From: Firmicutes bacterium CAG:194
GTDB lineage: Bacteria; Bacillota; Clostridia; Lachnospirales; Lachnospiraceae
Direction of reading: 5' to 3'
Assembly (NCBI GenBank): GCA_000432915.1
Contig: HF995233.1
Location: forward strand, 91,456 to 155,455
Length of the DNA: 64,000 nucleotides
Under the pieces are notes generated by a model. The model was not told the DNA's origin and did no database searches. It saw nothing but the letters and a program-made list of their open reading frames with translations. A program made the position numbers and the translations under genes. Shown here piece after piece: positions 51,881-60,017 of this stretch. Each line of letters starts with the position of its first letter. The stretch's first letter is position 1.

Positions 51881-53188
51881 TTATTCTGCCATACCTGCCA
51901 GATAGTTGACAAACTGCTGTGCTGTTCTGCCGGAAATCCCCCCATGGGAAAGTTCCCATTTATTGGCTTCTTTCTTAAGGTCTTCATCAGACATTGCAAT
52001 GCCCTGTTTTCTTGCCAGTGTGATCACGATCTCCATAAATTCCTTCGGGGTCGGCTTTGTATAACTGATCGTGACACCAAAGCGATTGACTAAAGAAAGC
52101 TTCTCTTCCATTGTATCACTGCGGTGCATATCCTGCGTATGCTCCATATCGTTTCTGTCATTCCAGTTTTCCTTGATCAGATGACGACGGTTGGATGTTG
52201 CGTAGATCAATATATTTTCCGGTTTTGTTTCCACGCCGCCCTCAATAACAGCCTTCAAGAATTTGTATTCAATTTCAAATTCCTCAAAAGAAAGATCATC
52301 CATATAGATAATAAAGCGATAATTTCTGTTTTTGATCCGGGCGATCACACCGGACAGATCCTTAAACTGATGCTTGTAGATCTCGATCATACGGAGTCCC
52401 TGATCATAGTACTGGTTGACGATTGCCTTAATGCTCGTCGATTTACCTGTTCCGCTATCACCGAACAGCAGTACATTATTGGCTTTTCTGCCCTGTACAA
52501 ACGCTTCTGTATTATCAACCAGCTTCTTTTTCTGAATCTCATAGCCGACAAGATCATCAAGCATGACCTTATCCAGATTATTGATCGGGTAAAAGTCAGG
52601 CTCGCCCTGCCCCTTATCGATCAGACGGAAGGCTTTGTTCAGACCGAACATACCGACACCGTAAGCCTTGTAAAAATCGGTGACCGCTTCAAAGAATTCA
52701 TTCTCATCCTTTGTCTGCTCCAGCTTTTCACTGAGTGCCTGTACCTTTTCACTGACATTTTTATTGTACATCAGCTCTTTTTTGCCGATTGCCTTGTAAT
52801 CGGACAGAATACTGAAGCACTGGATACCGAGTGCTTCCTCGATCGGTTTAAAATCAAAGAAAAACAGGTTGCGGAACACTCTGAAATCATTCTTTGCGAA
52901 AATATTGACGCTGCCATCATTTGCACCGACCTTTTCACAGGTCAGACTGAACGGATTTTCGTTTGTGATGAGCAGATATGTCAGATAGTTGTGCCACAGA
53001 TTATGGTCAAAGCCGTAATCCGTTGCCACCTCCAAAAGGCGCTTGAGCTGCGTATAAATATCCCGGATAAGCTGTGCATTGTCCTCTGTCTTTTCATCAA
53101 ATGCGCGGAAGATCTCTCCCAGCTTTACCAGGATCGTATCCTCCTTCATATTACCGTACATGATCAATTTTGCGATTTCTTTATACAT
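51881..53188 (-). CDS. DUF815 family AAA ATPase
   Basis: The 435-residue product has a Walker A (NNVLLFGDSGTGKSTSIKAIV) at about residue 235-255 and a Walker B-like FIIYMDDLSFEEFEIEYK. ATSNRRHLIKENWNDRND contains the sensor region, so it is an AAA-type ATPase of DUF815. The first 230 residues are helical and carry no known domain. The family occurs in many bacteria and its function is unknown. A helicase-loader-like or chaperone role has been considered only by analogy. It stands alone between leuB and yajC with its own hairpin-containing upstream region. Confidence 0.9.
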   Translation of the reverse strand: MYKEIAKLIMYGNMKEDTILVKLGEIFRAFDEKTEDNAQLIRDIYTQLKRLLEVATDYGFDHNLWHNYLTYLLITNENPFSLTCEKVGANDGSVNIFAKNDFRVFRNLFFFDFKPIEEALGIQCFSILSDYKAIGKKELMYNKNVSEKVQALSEKLEQTKDENEFFEAVTDFYKAYGVGMFGLNKAFRLIDKGQGEPDFYPINNLDKVMLDDLVGYEIQKKKLVDNTEAFVQGRKANNVLLFGDSGTGKSTSIKAIVNQYYDQGLRMIEIYKHQFKDLSGVIARIKNRNYRFIIYMDDLSFEEFEIEYKFLKAVIEGGVETKPENILIYATSNRRHLIKENWNDRNDMEHTQDMHRSDTMEEKLSLVNRFGVTISYTKPTPKEFMEIVITLARKQGIAMSDEDLKKEANKWELSHGGISGRTAQQFVNYLAGMAE

Positions 53189-53232
53189 ATTCTACCTCCA
53201 TAACATATCCCGCTTCATAAGTTACAGGAGCG

Positions 53233-53270
53233 TTTTATGTAATAGAAACGAAGTTTCCCATTACATAAAA
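53233..53270. other. Long perfect hairpin upstream of the DUF815 gene
   Basis: TTTTATGTAAT (53233-53243) and ATTACATAAAA (53260-53270) are perfect 11 bp arms, and GAAAC/GTTTC pair inside them. It lies between the yajC terminator and the DUF815 ribosome site, and may be a regulatory hairpin or a second terminator. Confidence 0.5.
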
Positions 53271-53271
53271 A

Positions 53272-53301
53272 GGGCAAATAAATGCATTCATTTATCTGCC
53301 C
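53272..53301 (-). terminator. Rho-independent terminator of yajC
   Basis: GGGCA-AATAAATG (53272-53284) pairs with the CATTTAT-TGCCC side (ending 53301). On the minus strand TTTTT follows immediately after the stem. Confidence 0.85.
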
Positions 53302-53318
53302 CGGTTCTATTTTCGTTT

Positions 53319-53639
53319 TTATTCTGCGTCAGGCTTTTCTACCTGTACGATTGCTGTCTTATTCATTGGGATACGACAGTTTTTGTTATTACCGAACTCA
53401 ACGATCACAGTACCCTGGTCATCATTGATATCAATTACCATTCCGTAAAAACCACTTGTTGTTAAAATGCTGTCGCCGATCGCAAGCTGGGAAAGCATAG
53501 CGTTCATTTTCTTCTGTTCCTTCTTCTGCGGACGGATCATTAAGAAATAGATAAAACCGACGATAAATACAAGATATACAACCAGGACCACACCTGACAT
53601 TGAATTTGCTGCTGCTGTTTCAGATAATAAAATACCCAT
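53319..53639 (-). CDS. yajC: Preprotein translocase subunit YajC
   Basis: YajC is an accessory of the SecDF complex. The 106-residue product has one membrane segment at about 16-38 (GVVLVVYLVFIVGFIYFLM). The conserved RPQKKEQKKMNAMLSQLAIGDSILTTSGFYGMV follows, and a cytoplasmic beta-rich domain ends in KNCRIPMNKTAIVQVEKP. It follows tgt on the same strand, the usual tgt-yajC order. A strong terminator lies downstream. Confidence 0.95.
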   Translation of the reverse strand: MGILLSETAAANSMSGVVLVVYLVFIVGFIYFLMIRPQKKEQKKMNAMLSQLAIGDSILTTSGFYGMVIDINDDQGTVIVEFGNNKNCRIPMNKTAIVQVEKPDAE

Positions 53640-53725
53640 GTTTCTTCCTCCAGATTAAAATGTACATAAAATATGCTAACAGTTATCATACACAAATTAG
53701 ACGAATCTTGCAAGACTATTTTTGC

Positions 53726-54862
53726 CTATTGCTGCTCACCGGCCGCCATGCTTTCCAGCATTTCTTTCTTGTATGCAGCAAATCTGCCTTCATCAAGTGC
53801 ATTTCTGATCTCTTCCATCAGATGATTATAGAAATACAGATTGTGCAGCACGCAAAGCCGCATACCCAGCATTTCCTTTGCCTTTAACAGATGGCGGATA
53901 TAAGCCCTTGAATATCTTCTGCAGGCAGGACACTGGCAGCCTTCCTCGATCGGTCTTTCATCCAGCTCATATTTTGCATTGAACAGATTGATCTTACCGG
54001 ATTTTGTATATAAATGTCCGTGACGTCCGTTCCGGGATGGATATACACAGTCAAAGAAATCAATACCTCGCTCTACGCCTTCCAGAATATTTGCCGGTGT
54101 TCCGACGCCCATCAGATAAGTCGGCTTATCCTTTGGCAGATAGGGAACTGTTTCCTCTATAATATGATACATTTCTTCATGTGTCTCACCAACAGCAAGT
54201 CCTCCGATCGCGTAACCGTCCAGATTCATTTCCGCAATGCGCTTTGCATGATCGATGCGGATATCCTCATAAATTGCGCCCTGATTGATACCAAACAGAA
54301 GCTGCTCTTTATTGATCGTACGATCAAGCTGATTCAGGCGCTGCATTTCTGCTTTACAGCGGGCAAGCCAGCGCGTCGTACGTTCCACGGAGTTTTGCAC
54401 ATAGCTGCGTTCTGCTTTCGCTGGTGCACATTCATCAAATGCCATGGCAATCGTTGAAGCAAGATTAGACTGGATCTGCATACTTTCTTCCGGTCCCATG
54501 AAAATCTTACGTCCGTCAATATGAGAATGGAAATAAACGCCCTCTTCCTTGATCTTGCGCAGTCCTGCCAGCGAAAACACCTGAAATCCGCCGGAATCTG
54601 TCAGGATTGGTCTATCCCATACCATAAATTTATGAAGTCCGCCCAGCTCATGCACGATCTCGTCTCCCGGACGCACATGCAGATGATACGTATTGGAAAG
54701 CTGGATCTGTGTTCCGATCTGCTCCAGATCCTCCGTTCCGACGGCACCCTTGATTGCCGCGATTGTACCGACATTCATAAATACCGGTGTTTGTACGGTT
54801 CCGTGAACGGTCTGAAATTCTGCCCGTTTGGCAGTCCCTTCCTGCTTTAAAATCTTATACAT
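53726..54862 (-). CDS. tgt: Queuine tRNA-ribosyltransferase
   Basis: Tgt exchanges guanine 34 of certain tRNAs for the queuosine precursor. The 378-residue product has TPVFMNVGTIAAIKG, the general-base aspartate in LTDSGGFQVFSLAGLRKI, the nucleophile aspartate in FDCVYPSRNGRHGHLYT, and the zinc ligands in GCQCPACRRYSRAYIRHL. IGGLAVGETHEEMYHI is a further substrate block. ATG 54862 has GGAG upstream. It precedes yajC by about 85 bases. Confidence 0.97.
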   Translation of the reverse strand: MYKILKQEGTAKRAEFQTVHGTVQTPVFMNVGTIAAIKGAVGTEDLEQIGTQIQLSNTYHLHVRPGDEIVHELGGLHKFMVWDRPILTDSGGFQVFSLAGLRKIKEEGVYFHSHIDGRKIFMGPEESMQIQSNLASTIAMAFDECAPAKAERSYVQNSVERTTRWLARCKAEMQRLNQLDRTINKEQLLFGINQGAIYEDIRIDHAKRIAEMNLDGYAIGGLAVGETHEEMYHIIEETVPYLPKDKPTYLMGVGTPANILEGVERGIDFFDCVYPSRNGRHGHLYTKSGKINLFNAKYELDERPIEEGCQCPACRRYSRAYIRHLLKAKEMLGMRLCVLHNLYFYNHLMEEIRNALDEGRFAAYKKEMLESMAAGEQQ

Positions 54863-54916
54863 CTGTATCTCCTTATTTTCTTGCCATTATAGTCGCTCAG
54901 AATTTATATGATAGCT

Positions 54917-55690
54917 TTAAACAGCAGCCATGTCAACTGCATTTAAATCCAGCTCGATTGGGCAGTGATCCGATCCCATAACCTGTGTGTGGATCGCCGC
55001 GCCTGCGAGACGGTCCTTCAGATCTTCCGATACTACAAAATAGTCGATACGCCAGCCTGCGTTCTTCTCTCTTGCCTTAAACCGGTATGACCACCAGGAA
55101 TAAACGCCCTCCGTATCCGGATAAAAATAGCGGTAAGTGTCAATATAGCCGGATGCCAGAACCTTGTCAAAACAGCTTCTTTCCTCATCCGTAAAGCCTG
55201 CATTGTGGCGGTTTGTCTTCGGATTTTTCAGATCGATCTCCTGATGTGCCACATTCAGATCTCCGCAGAATACAACGGATTTTCTGCTTTTCAGTCCGTT
55301 GATATAGTCTAAAAGTGCCTTTTCCCACGTCATGCGATAGGAAAGTCTGGCAAGCTCCTGCTGGGAATTCGGTGTATAGACCGTAACCACATACAGATCT
55401 TCATATTCGGCTGTGATCACGCGGCCTTCCCTGTCATACTCCTCAATCCCAATTCCATATGTTACCTGCAGTGGCTCTTTCTTTGTAAAAAGAGCCGTTC
55501 CGGAATAACCCTTCTTTTCCGCATAGTTCCAGTATTGATGATAGCCCTCAAGCGGCAGCTCGATCTGTCTCTCCTGCAGCTTGGATTCCTGAATGCAGAA
55601 GATATCCGCATCCGCCTCCCGGAAAAAATCCATAAATCCTTTGCCCACACAGGCTCGTAACCCGTTTACATTCCATGATATCAGTTTCAT
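54917..55690 (-). CDS. xth: Exodeoxyribonuclease III
   Basis: Xth is an AP endonuclease and 3'-exonuclease in base excision repair. The 257-residue product shows the EEP-fold motifs MKLISWNVNGLRACVGKGF, FCIQESKLQE, YTPNSQQELARLSYR, CGDLNVAHQEIDLKNPK, and the terminal catalytic pair in QVMGSDHCPIELDL. I place the start at ATG 55690 (MKLISWN) as in relatives, although the ribosome site is weak. The in-frame ATG at 55711 adds seven residues. It is single, between tgt and the VanY gene. Confidence 0.94.
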   Translation of the reverse strand: MKLISWNVNGLRACVGKGFMDFFREADADIFCIQESKLQERQIELPLEGYHQYWNYAEKKGYSGTALFTKKEPLQVTYGIGIEEYDREGRVITAEYEDLYVVTVYTPNSQQELARLSYRMTWEKALLDYINGLKSRKSVVFCGDLNVAHQEIDLKNPKTNRHNAGFTDEERSCFDKVLASGYIDTYRYFYPDTEGVYSWWSYRFKAREKNAGWRIDYFVVSEDLKDRLAGAAIHTQVMGSDHCPIELDLNAVDMAAV

Positions 55691-55745
55691 TTTGCATATC
55701 GCATCCAACACTTTTATTTATTGGATACACCCTTTCTTATCTATC

Positions 55746-56573
55746 CTATTGTTGTCTGACTCTCTGGACAAATTCTTCAAGTGTCAGATTTTTTTTCATA
55801 ATGATCGTTGCCGCATCCTTTCCGACATAGCGGAAATGCCATGGTTCAAATTCAATTCCCGTAATTTCTTCTTTTCCCTTTGGATAACGCAGGATAAAGC
55901 CATAATCCTGACAATGTGCTGCCAGCCATTTGCCTGCGGCTGTGTCTGCAAAGCCTTCCTCCAGCGCCGTATACGTATTTGATATGATATCAAGCGCCAG
56001 TCCGATCTGATGCTCACTTGCGCCGGGGATCGTGACCGCCTGTGCGGTCTTCTTATAAGCCTCCAGAAAAGATACATTTTTCCTCATATAATTTTTGATT
56101 TTACGGTTAAACAGCATATCCTGTCTGCTCATATCCCGATAAGGCGAACAGACTACCAGCGTAATGCCATCCTTTTTGGCATCCTGCATCATTTCGGTAA
56201 GCTCCGGAATGATCCGCTCATCACACTTCATGCTTCCCTTGATCACACCCAGCTTCACTTCATAATCCTCCGGGATCGGGTGTTGCTTGTTGACAAGGAG
56301 CAGATTCCATGCATCCAGGTCAAAGGACGATTCCCAGTTCTCTCCTGTTTCCGCCTCTGCGGTATCTATTGTATTTTCCGATAATGTAAGCCCGTCATTT
56401 GCTGCCAGCACATCCGTCAGGCTGTAGGTCTGATTGACCGACTGCCCGTCCTCCTGCACCTGATCCATAAAAAAAGCTGCATTTTCCTGATACAGCATAC
56501 TGTTTCCGATCAGAAAGAAAAAGGCCGCCGCCACAAGCAGCAAAAGCTTTCTGATCACTGTCATTTCCTTCAT
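55746..56573 (-). CDS. VanY-type D-alanyl-D-alanine carboxypeptidase (M15B)
   Basis: The 275-residue product has an N-terminal membrane anchor (VIRKLLLLVAAAFFFLIGNSM) and a linker of about 70 residues. The M15B metallopeptidase domain follows, with zinc ligands in GASEHQIGLALDII and in EPWHFRYVG. SPYRDMSRQDMLFNRKI is a family block. Such enzymes trim D-Ala from peptidoglycan precursors or stems. No vancomycin-resistance genes are near, so a housekeeping role is more likely. ATG 56573 is chosen because the signal anchor then begins close to the N-terminus. The ribosome site is weak, and 56564 and 56618 are possible. Confidence 0.87.
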   Translation of the reverse strand: MKEMTVIRKLLLLVAAAFFFLIGNSMLYQENAAFFMDQVQEDGQSVNQTYSLTDVLAANDGLTLSENTIDTAEAETGENWESSFDLDAWNLLLVNKQHPIPEDYEVKLGVIKGSMKCDERIIPELTEMMQDAKKDGITLVVCSPYRDMSRQDMLFNRKIKNYMRKNVSFLEAYKKTAQAVTIPGASEHQIGLALDIISNTYTALEEGFADTAAGKWLAAHCQDYGFILRYPKGKEEITGIEFEPWHFRYVGKDAATIIMKKNLTLEEFVQRVRQQ

Positions 56574-56711
56574 TTTATCACCAGTAATTTTGTATTTTTC
56601 ACATATTTTATGGTGCAATTATAGCATTTATTTTTTTCATTGTCATTAAAAAGAAACTTCGATATAATGGAAAGGCAGATGATACGAACAAAAGCAGAAA
56701 GGATACTTATT

Positions 56712-57815
56712 ATGGCTGGTTCAATATTTGGAACACATTTCAGAATAGGAACATTCGGCGAATCGCATGGAGAAGGGCTCGGCGTTGTGATCGACGGTTG
56801 TCCCGCAGGACTTTCTCTTTGTGCAGAGGATATACAGCTTTATTTAAACCGTCGTAAACCCGGTCAGTCAAAATTTGCCACACCGCGTAAAGAGGCGGAT
56901 GCGATTGAAATCCTGTCCGGTGTATTTGAAGGAAAAACAACCGGAACGCCGATCGCACTTCTGGTCAGAAATACATCCCAGCGGTCTTCCGATTATTCCG
57001 AAATCGCCTCTTATTACAGACCGGGGCATGCGGATTTCACTTTTGATGCCAAATACGGCTTCCGCGACTATCGCGGCGGTGGTCGTTCCTCCGGACGTGA
57101 AACGATCGGTCGTGTGGCAGCAGGTGCGATTGCCTGTAAAATATTGCAGGAGCTTGGTATTACGGTCTGCGCCTATACAAAAGCGATCGGTCCCGTCGAG
57201 GCTTCCATGGAACAATTTGACCCGGATGCTATTTTAACGACTCCTACTGCTATGCCTGATCGAAAGGCTTCCGAGGAAGCTGAGGCTTACCTCTCAGGCT
57301 GTATGGAGCAGAAGGATTCCTGTGGTGGTGTGATCGAATGCAGGATAGACGGTGTTCCCGCCGGCATTGGAGAACCTGTCTTTGACAAGCTGGATGCCTC
57401 CCTTGCCAAAGCCGTGATGTCGATCGGTGCTGTCAAGGCATTTGAGATCGGTGATGGCACGAAAGTGGCTCATATGCATGGCAGCGAAAATAATGACTGC
57501 TTCTGCATAAAAGACGGCCGGGTTATCAAGGAAACAAATCACAGCGGCGGTATTTTAGGCGGTATTTCCGATGGCAGCCAGATCATGCTCCGCGCCTATG
57601 TGAAGCCGACCCCATCCATCTTCCAATCGCAGCACACGGTCAACAAAGCCGGGGAAGAAATTGACATCCAGATCAAAGGGCGTCACGATCCGGTCATCAT
57701 GCCAAGAGCCGTTGTTGTGGTAGAAGCCATGACTGCTTTAACCGTTCTGGATCTGATGATGGACAATATGACCGCAAGAGTTGATTATCTGAAACAGATT
57801 TATACTCCAAAATAA
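56712..57815 (+). CDS. aroC: Chorismate synthase
   Basis: AroC makes chorismate from EPSP with reduced flavin. The 367-residue product has the three signatures GTFGESHGEGLGVVIDGCPAG, RPGHADFTFDAKYGFRDYRGGGRSSGRET (around residues 100-128), and the C-terminal RHDPVIMPRAVVVVEAM. AAAGGA before ATG 56712 decides the start. The upstream open frame back to 56640 has no such site. It is followed by repeat copy 57836-57923 and two opposing terminators. No other shikimate genes are in the window. Confidence 0.97.
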   Translation: MAGSIFGTHFRIGTFGESHGEGLGVVIDGCPAGLSLCAEDIQLYLNRRKPGQSKFATPRKEADAIEILSGVFEGKTTGTPIALLVRNTSQRSSDYSEIASYYRPGHADFTFDAKYGFRDYRGGGRSSGRETIGRVAAGAIACKILQELGITVCAYTKAIGPVEASMEQFDPDAILTTPTAMPDRKASEEAEAYLSGCMEQKDSCGGVIECRIDGVPAGIGEPVFDKLDASLAKAVMSIGAVKAFEIGDGTKVAHMHGSENNDCFCIKDGRVIKETNHSGGILGGISDGSQIMLRAYVKPTPSIFQSQHTVNKAGEEIDIQIKGRHDPVIMPRAVVVVEAMTALTVLDLMMDNMTARVDYLKQIYTPK

Positions 57816-57835
57816 AGTGTGCACATCTTTGCAAA

Positions 57836-57923
57836 CAGAGACGAGATACGCTCTGCGAATCTCGCTCTGATTAGCGGTCGTCAAATGCACCGCATAAATG
57901 CGTGCATTTTCCTCGTCGCCATA
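57836..57923 (-). repeat. 88 nt dispersed palindromic repeat, copy 2
   Basis: Same family as 37470-37557 (86 percent by hand count). Internal hairpins are CGAGAT..ATCTCG and ATGCACCGCAT..ATGCGTGCAT, closed by GACGAG/CTCGTC. On the minus strand it starts just after the T-run of the eno terminator. The minus-strand reading frame across it (57738-57971) is not coding. Confidence 0.75.
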
Positions 57924-57930
57924 ACACAAA

Positions 57931-57956
57931 AACAGCCCTACATGCAGAGGGCTGTT
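57931..57956 (-). terminator. Terminator of eno (minus strand)
   Basis: AACAGCCCT (57931-57939) pairs with AGGGCTGTT (57948-57956), and on the minus strand TTTTTGTG follows. Confidence 0.75.
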
Positions 57957-57960
57957 CTCT

Positions 57961-57998
57961 GCCTCAGCCATCTCCCCGGGAGCTGGCTGAGGCTTTTA
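57961..57998 (+). terminator. Terminator of aroC (plus strand)
   Basis: GCCTCAGCCA (57961-57970) pairs perfectly with TGGCTGAGGC (57984-57993) and is followed by TTTT. It lies between convergent aroC and eno. Confidence 0.8.
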
Positions 57999-58031
57999 AA
58001 TAAAATGAAGTATGAAAAAATATGTGGTAGC

Positions 58032-59333
58032 TTAGTTCTTTACGTTGAAGGCTTTCATGCTCGGATATACGGCACTTTCTCCAAGCTGCTCTTCAATACG
58101 CAATAGCTGGTTGTATTTTGCAACGCGCTCAGATCTGGATGGCGCACCGGTCTTGATCTGGCAGGTGTTCAGTGCAACGGCAAGATCGGCAATCGTCGTA
58201 TCTGCTGTCTCACCGCTTCTGTGAGAGCTGATCGCTGTATAGCCTGCTTTGTGTGCCATCTTGATTGCTTCAAGTGTTTCTGATACAGAACCGATCTGAT
58301 TGAGCTTGATCAGGATCGCATTGCCTGCTCCCAGTTCAATCCCCTTTGCCAGTCTCTCCGTATTTGTTACAAATAAATCATCACCAACAAGCTGTACCTT
58401 GTCTCCAAGACGCTTTGTCAGCTTCTGCCAGCCTTCCCAGTCTTCTTCATCCAGACCGTCTTCGATAGAAATGATCGGATATTTTTCGCAAAGGTTTGCC
58501 CAATGCTCAATCAGTTCATCTGCTGTATATTCACTTCCTGCCTTTGGCAGTTTGTAATATCCTTTTCCTTTTTCACTCTTCCACTCAGAAGATGCTGCAT
58601 CCATAGCAATCTTGAAATCTTTACCCGGTTCATAGCCTGCTTTCTTTACAGCCTCCAGAATCGTTTCGATCGCTTCCTCATCGGATTTCAGAGCCGGTGC
58701 AAAACCACCTTCATCACCTACAGAAGTAGCCAGTCCACGTTCCTTTAAGATAGAAGCAAGTGCATGGAATACTTCCGCACACCAGCGTAAGGCTTCTTTA
58801 AAAGATGGTGCGCCGACAGGCATGATCATGAACTCTTGTACATCCAGGCCGGAAGATAATGCATGGCATCCGCCGTTTACAATATTCATCATCGGAACAG
58901 GAAGTCTGTTTCCGGAAATACCGCCTAAAAATTTATAAAGCGGAAGCTCCAGAGCCGTTGCTGCAGCTCTTGCAGATGCAATGGATACTGCCAGGATTGC
59001 ATTTGCACCAAGGTTTGTCTTACCCTTTGTACCATCCGCCTTGATCATTGCTGCATCTACTGCGTAAATATCAGATGCATCCATGCCATGCAGTACATCA
59101 TTGATCGTTGTATTTATATTGTTGACAGCTTTTGCAACACCTTTTCCAAGATATCTGCTCTTATCGCCGTCACGAAGCTCCAGTGCTTCAAATTCTCCTG
59201 TAGATGCGCCGGACGGAGCGGTTCCTCTTGCAACTGTGCCATCAGCCAGATGGATTTCAGCTTCTACGGTAGGATTTCCTCTGGAATCCAGGATTTCTCT
59301 TCCGATTACTTTTTCAATACTTAAATTTTTCAC
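58032..59333 (-). CDS. eno: Enolase
   Basis: Enolase makes phosphoenolpyruvate in glycolysis. The 433-residue product has the opening IGREILDSRGNPTVEAEI, GASTGEFEALELRD, the catalytic glutamate block SVGDEGGFAP, the metal region IEDGLDEEDWEGW and GDDLFVTN, and the lysine signature ILIKLNQIGSVSETL with SHRSGETADT. The start codon is GTG (59331-59333) with AAAGGAGG 6 bases upstream. It has an unusually long 5' region (about 140 bases) containing two hairpins and a GTTAG-type palindrome. Confidence 0.97.
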   Translation of the reverse strand: MKNLSIEKVIGREILDSRGNPTVEAEIHLADGTVARGTAPSGASTGEFEALELRDGDKSRYLGKGVAKAVNNINTTINDVLHGMDASDIYAVDAAMIKADGTKGKTNLGANAILAVSIASARAAATALELPLYKFLGGISGNRLPVPMMNIVNGGCHALSSGLDVQEFMIMPVGAPSFKEALRWCAEVFHALASILKERGLATSVGDEGGFAPALKSDEEAIETILEAVKKAGYEPGKDFKIAMDAASSEWKSEKGKGYYKLPKAGSEYTADELIEHWANLCEKYPIISIEDGLDEEDWEGWQKLTKRLGDKVQLVGDDLFVTNTERLAKGIELGAGNAILIKLNQIGSVSETLEAIKMAHKAGYTAISSHRSGETADTTIADLAVALNTCQIKTGAPSRSERVAKYNQLLRIEEQLGESAVYPSMKAFNVKN

Positions 59334-59366
59334 TTTTTTCCTCCTTTAAGGACTGCGGAAATCCTC

Positions 59367-59425
59367 CCGGAAGCCGGTGACGCTTCCGGTTTTGTACATA
59401 ATGTCATGTATCTATGATGCATGAC
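59367..59425 (-). other. Two hairpins in the enolase leader
   Basis: CCGGAAGC (59367-59374) pairs with GCTTCCGG (59382-59389), and GTCATG (59403-59408) with CATGAC (59420-59425). Both lie in the transcribed eno leader if transcription starts near the palindrome at 59473. No known riboswitch is recognised. Confidence 0.4.
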
Positions 59426-59472
59426 AAGTTCAGCAGTGATACAAACTGAGGGTTCCACATGATTTATTCTAT

Positions 59473-59488
59473 GTTAGTTAATTCTAAC
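59473..59488. promoter_or_regulatory. GTTAG-N6-CTAAC palindrome upstream of eno, candidate operator
   Basis: GTTAGTTAATTCTAAC, perfect 5 bp arms. It differs by one base (after aligning the N6) from the site at 60643-60658. It lies just after an AT-rich -10-like segment (TATATC on the minus strand). Confidence 0.5.
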
Positions 59489-59549
59489 CGATATAATAAT
59501 ATACAAACTGCCTATTAATAATAAGGCTAATTTATAGGATATCCTTTCT

Positions 59550-59978
59550 CTAAGAGGCGAGCTGCTTACCAAGTTCTCTACACTCTTCCAAAGCTTCTTC
59601 GTCCGGTGTTTCATTACAGATCAGTCCTTCCCCGCCTACGATCTCGGCGCCGGCGCTCTGCATACGTTCTGTCCAGTCACGCATCCACTGTCCGTCTCCC
59701 CATCCGTAGGATCCAAATAATGCGATTTTCTTTCCTTTTGCAAATGTTTCAACAGCCATTACAAACGGCTCCATTTCGCTTTCTTCCAGCACTTCCGCGC
59801 CCATTGCGGGACATCCGAGTGCAAATGCTGCTTCATCTTTTAATGCATCTGCCGGAATTTCACTGACAAATACAAGTTCAGGCGTTTTTCCTGCTGCTGT
59901 AATGCCTTCCGCAACTGCCTGTGCCATTGCCTGTGTGTTGCCACTCTGTGTCCAGAATACTACGTAAATCTTATCCAT
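59550..59978 (-). CDS. Flavodoxin
   Basis: Flavodoxins are FMN electron carriers that replace ferredoxin, often under iron limitation. The 142-residue product has a phosphate-binding loop in the first strand (IYVVFWTQSGNTQAMAQAVAEG), then LGCPAMGAEVLEESEMEPF and the FMN-side loop ALFGSYGWGDGQWMRDWTERM. It is short-chain in length. I use ATG 59978, with AAGGA upstream, rather than 59999. It follows the DUF3793 gene by 39 bases. That arrangement is seen in Lachnospiraceae, and a metal-regulator-like palindrome precedes the pair. Confidence 0.9.
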   Translation of the reverse strand: MDKIYVVFWTQSGNTQAMAQAVAEGITAAGKTPELVFVSEIPADALKDEAAFALGCPAMGAEVLEESEMEPFVMAVETFAKGKKIALFGSYGWGDGQWMRDWTERMQSAGAEIVGGEGLICNETPDEEALEECRELGKQLAS

Positions 59979-60017
59979 TTTATTTCCTTTCCGGGTCAAG
60001 CCCTGTCAAACTTTTGA

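Noticed and set aside
52124..53203. 359-residue plus-strand open frame opposite the DUF815 gene
   Set aside because: It overlaps a recognised AAA ATPase gene on the other strand, has no plausible start site, and its sequence is a shadow of codon bias.
55746..56573. Vancomycin-resistance vanY
   Set aside because: No vanHAX or regulator genes nearby; the sequence supports only a general M15B carboxypeptidase.
57738..57971. Minus-strand 77-residue frame sharing GDEENARIYAVH with a frame near tRNA-Thr
   Set aside because: The match is due to the 88 nt repeat. Base changes between copies do not favour synonymous sites, and there is no ribosome site.
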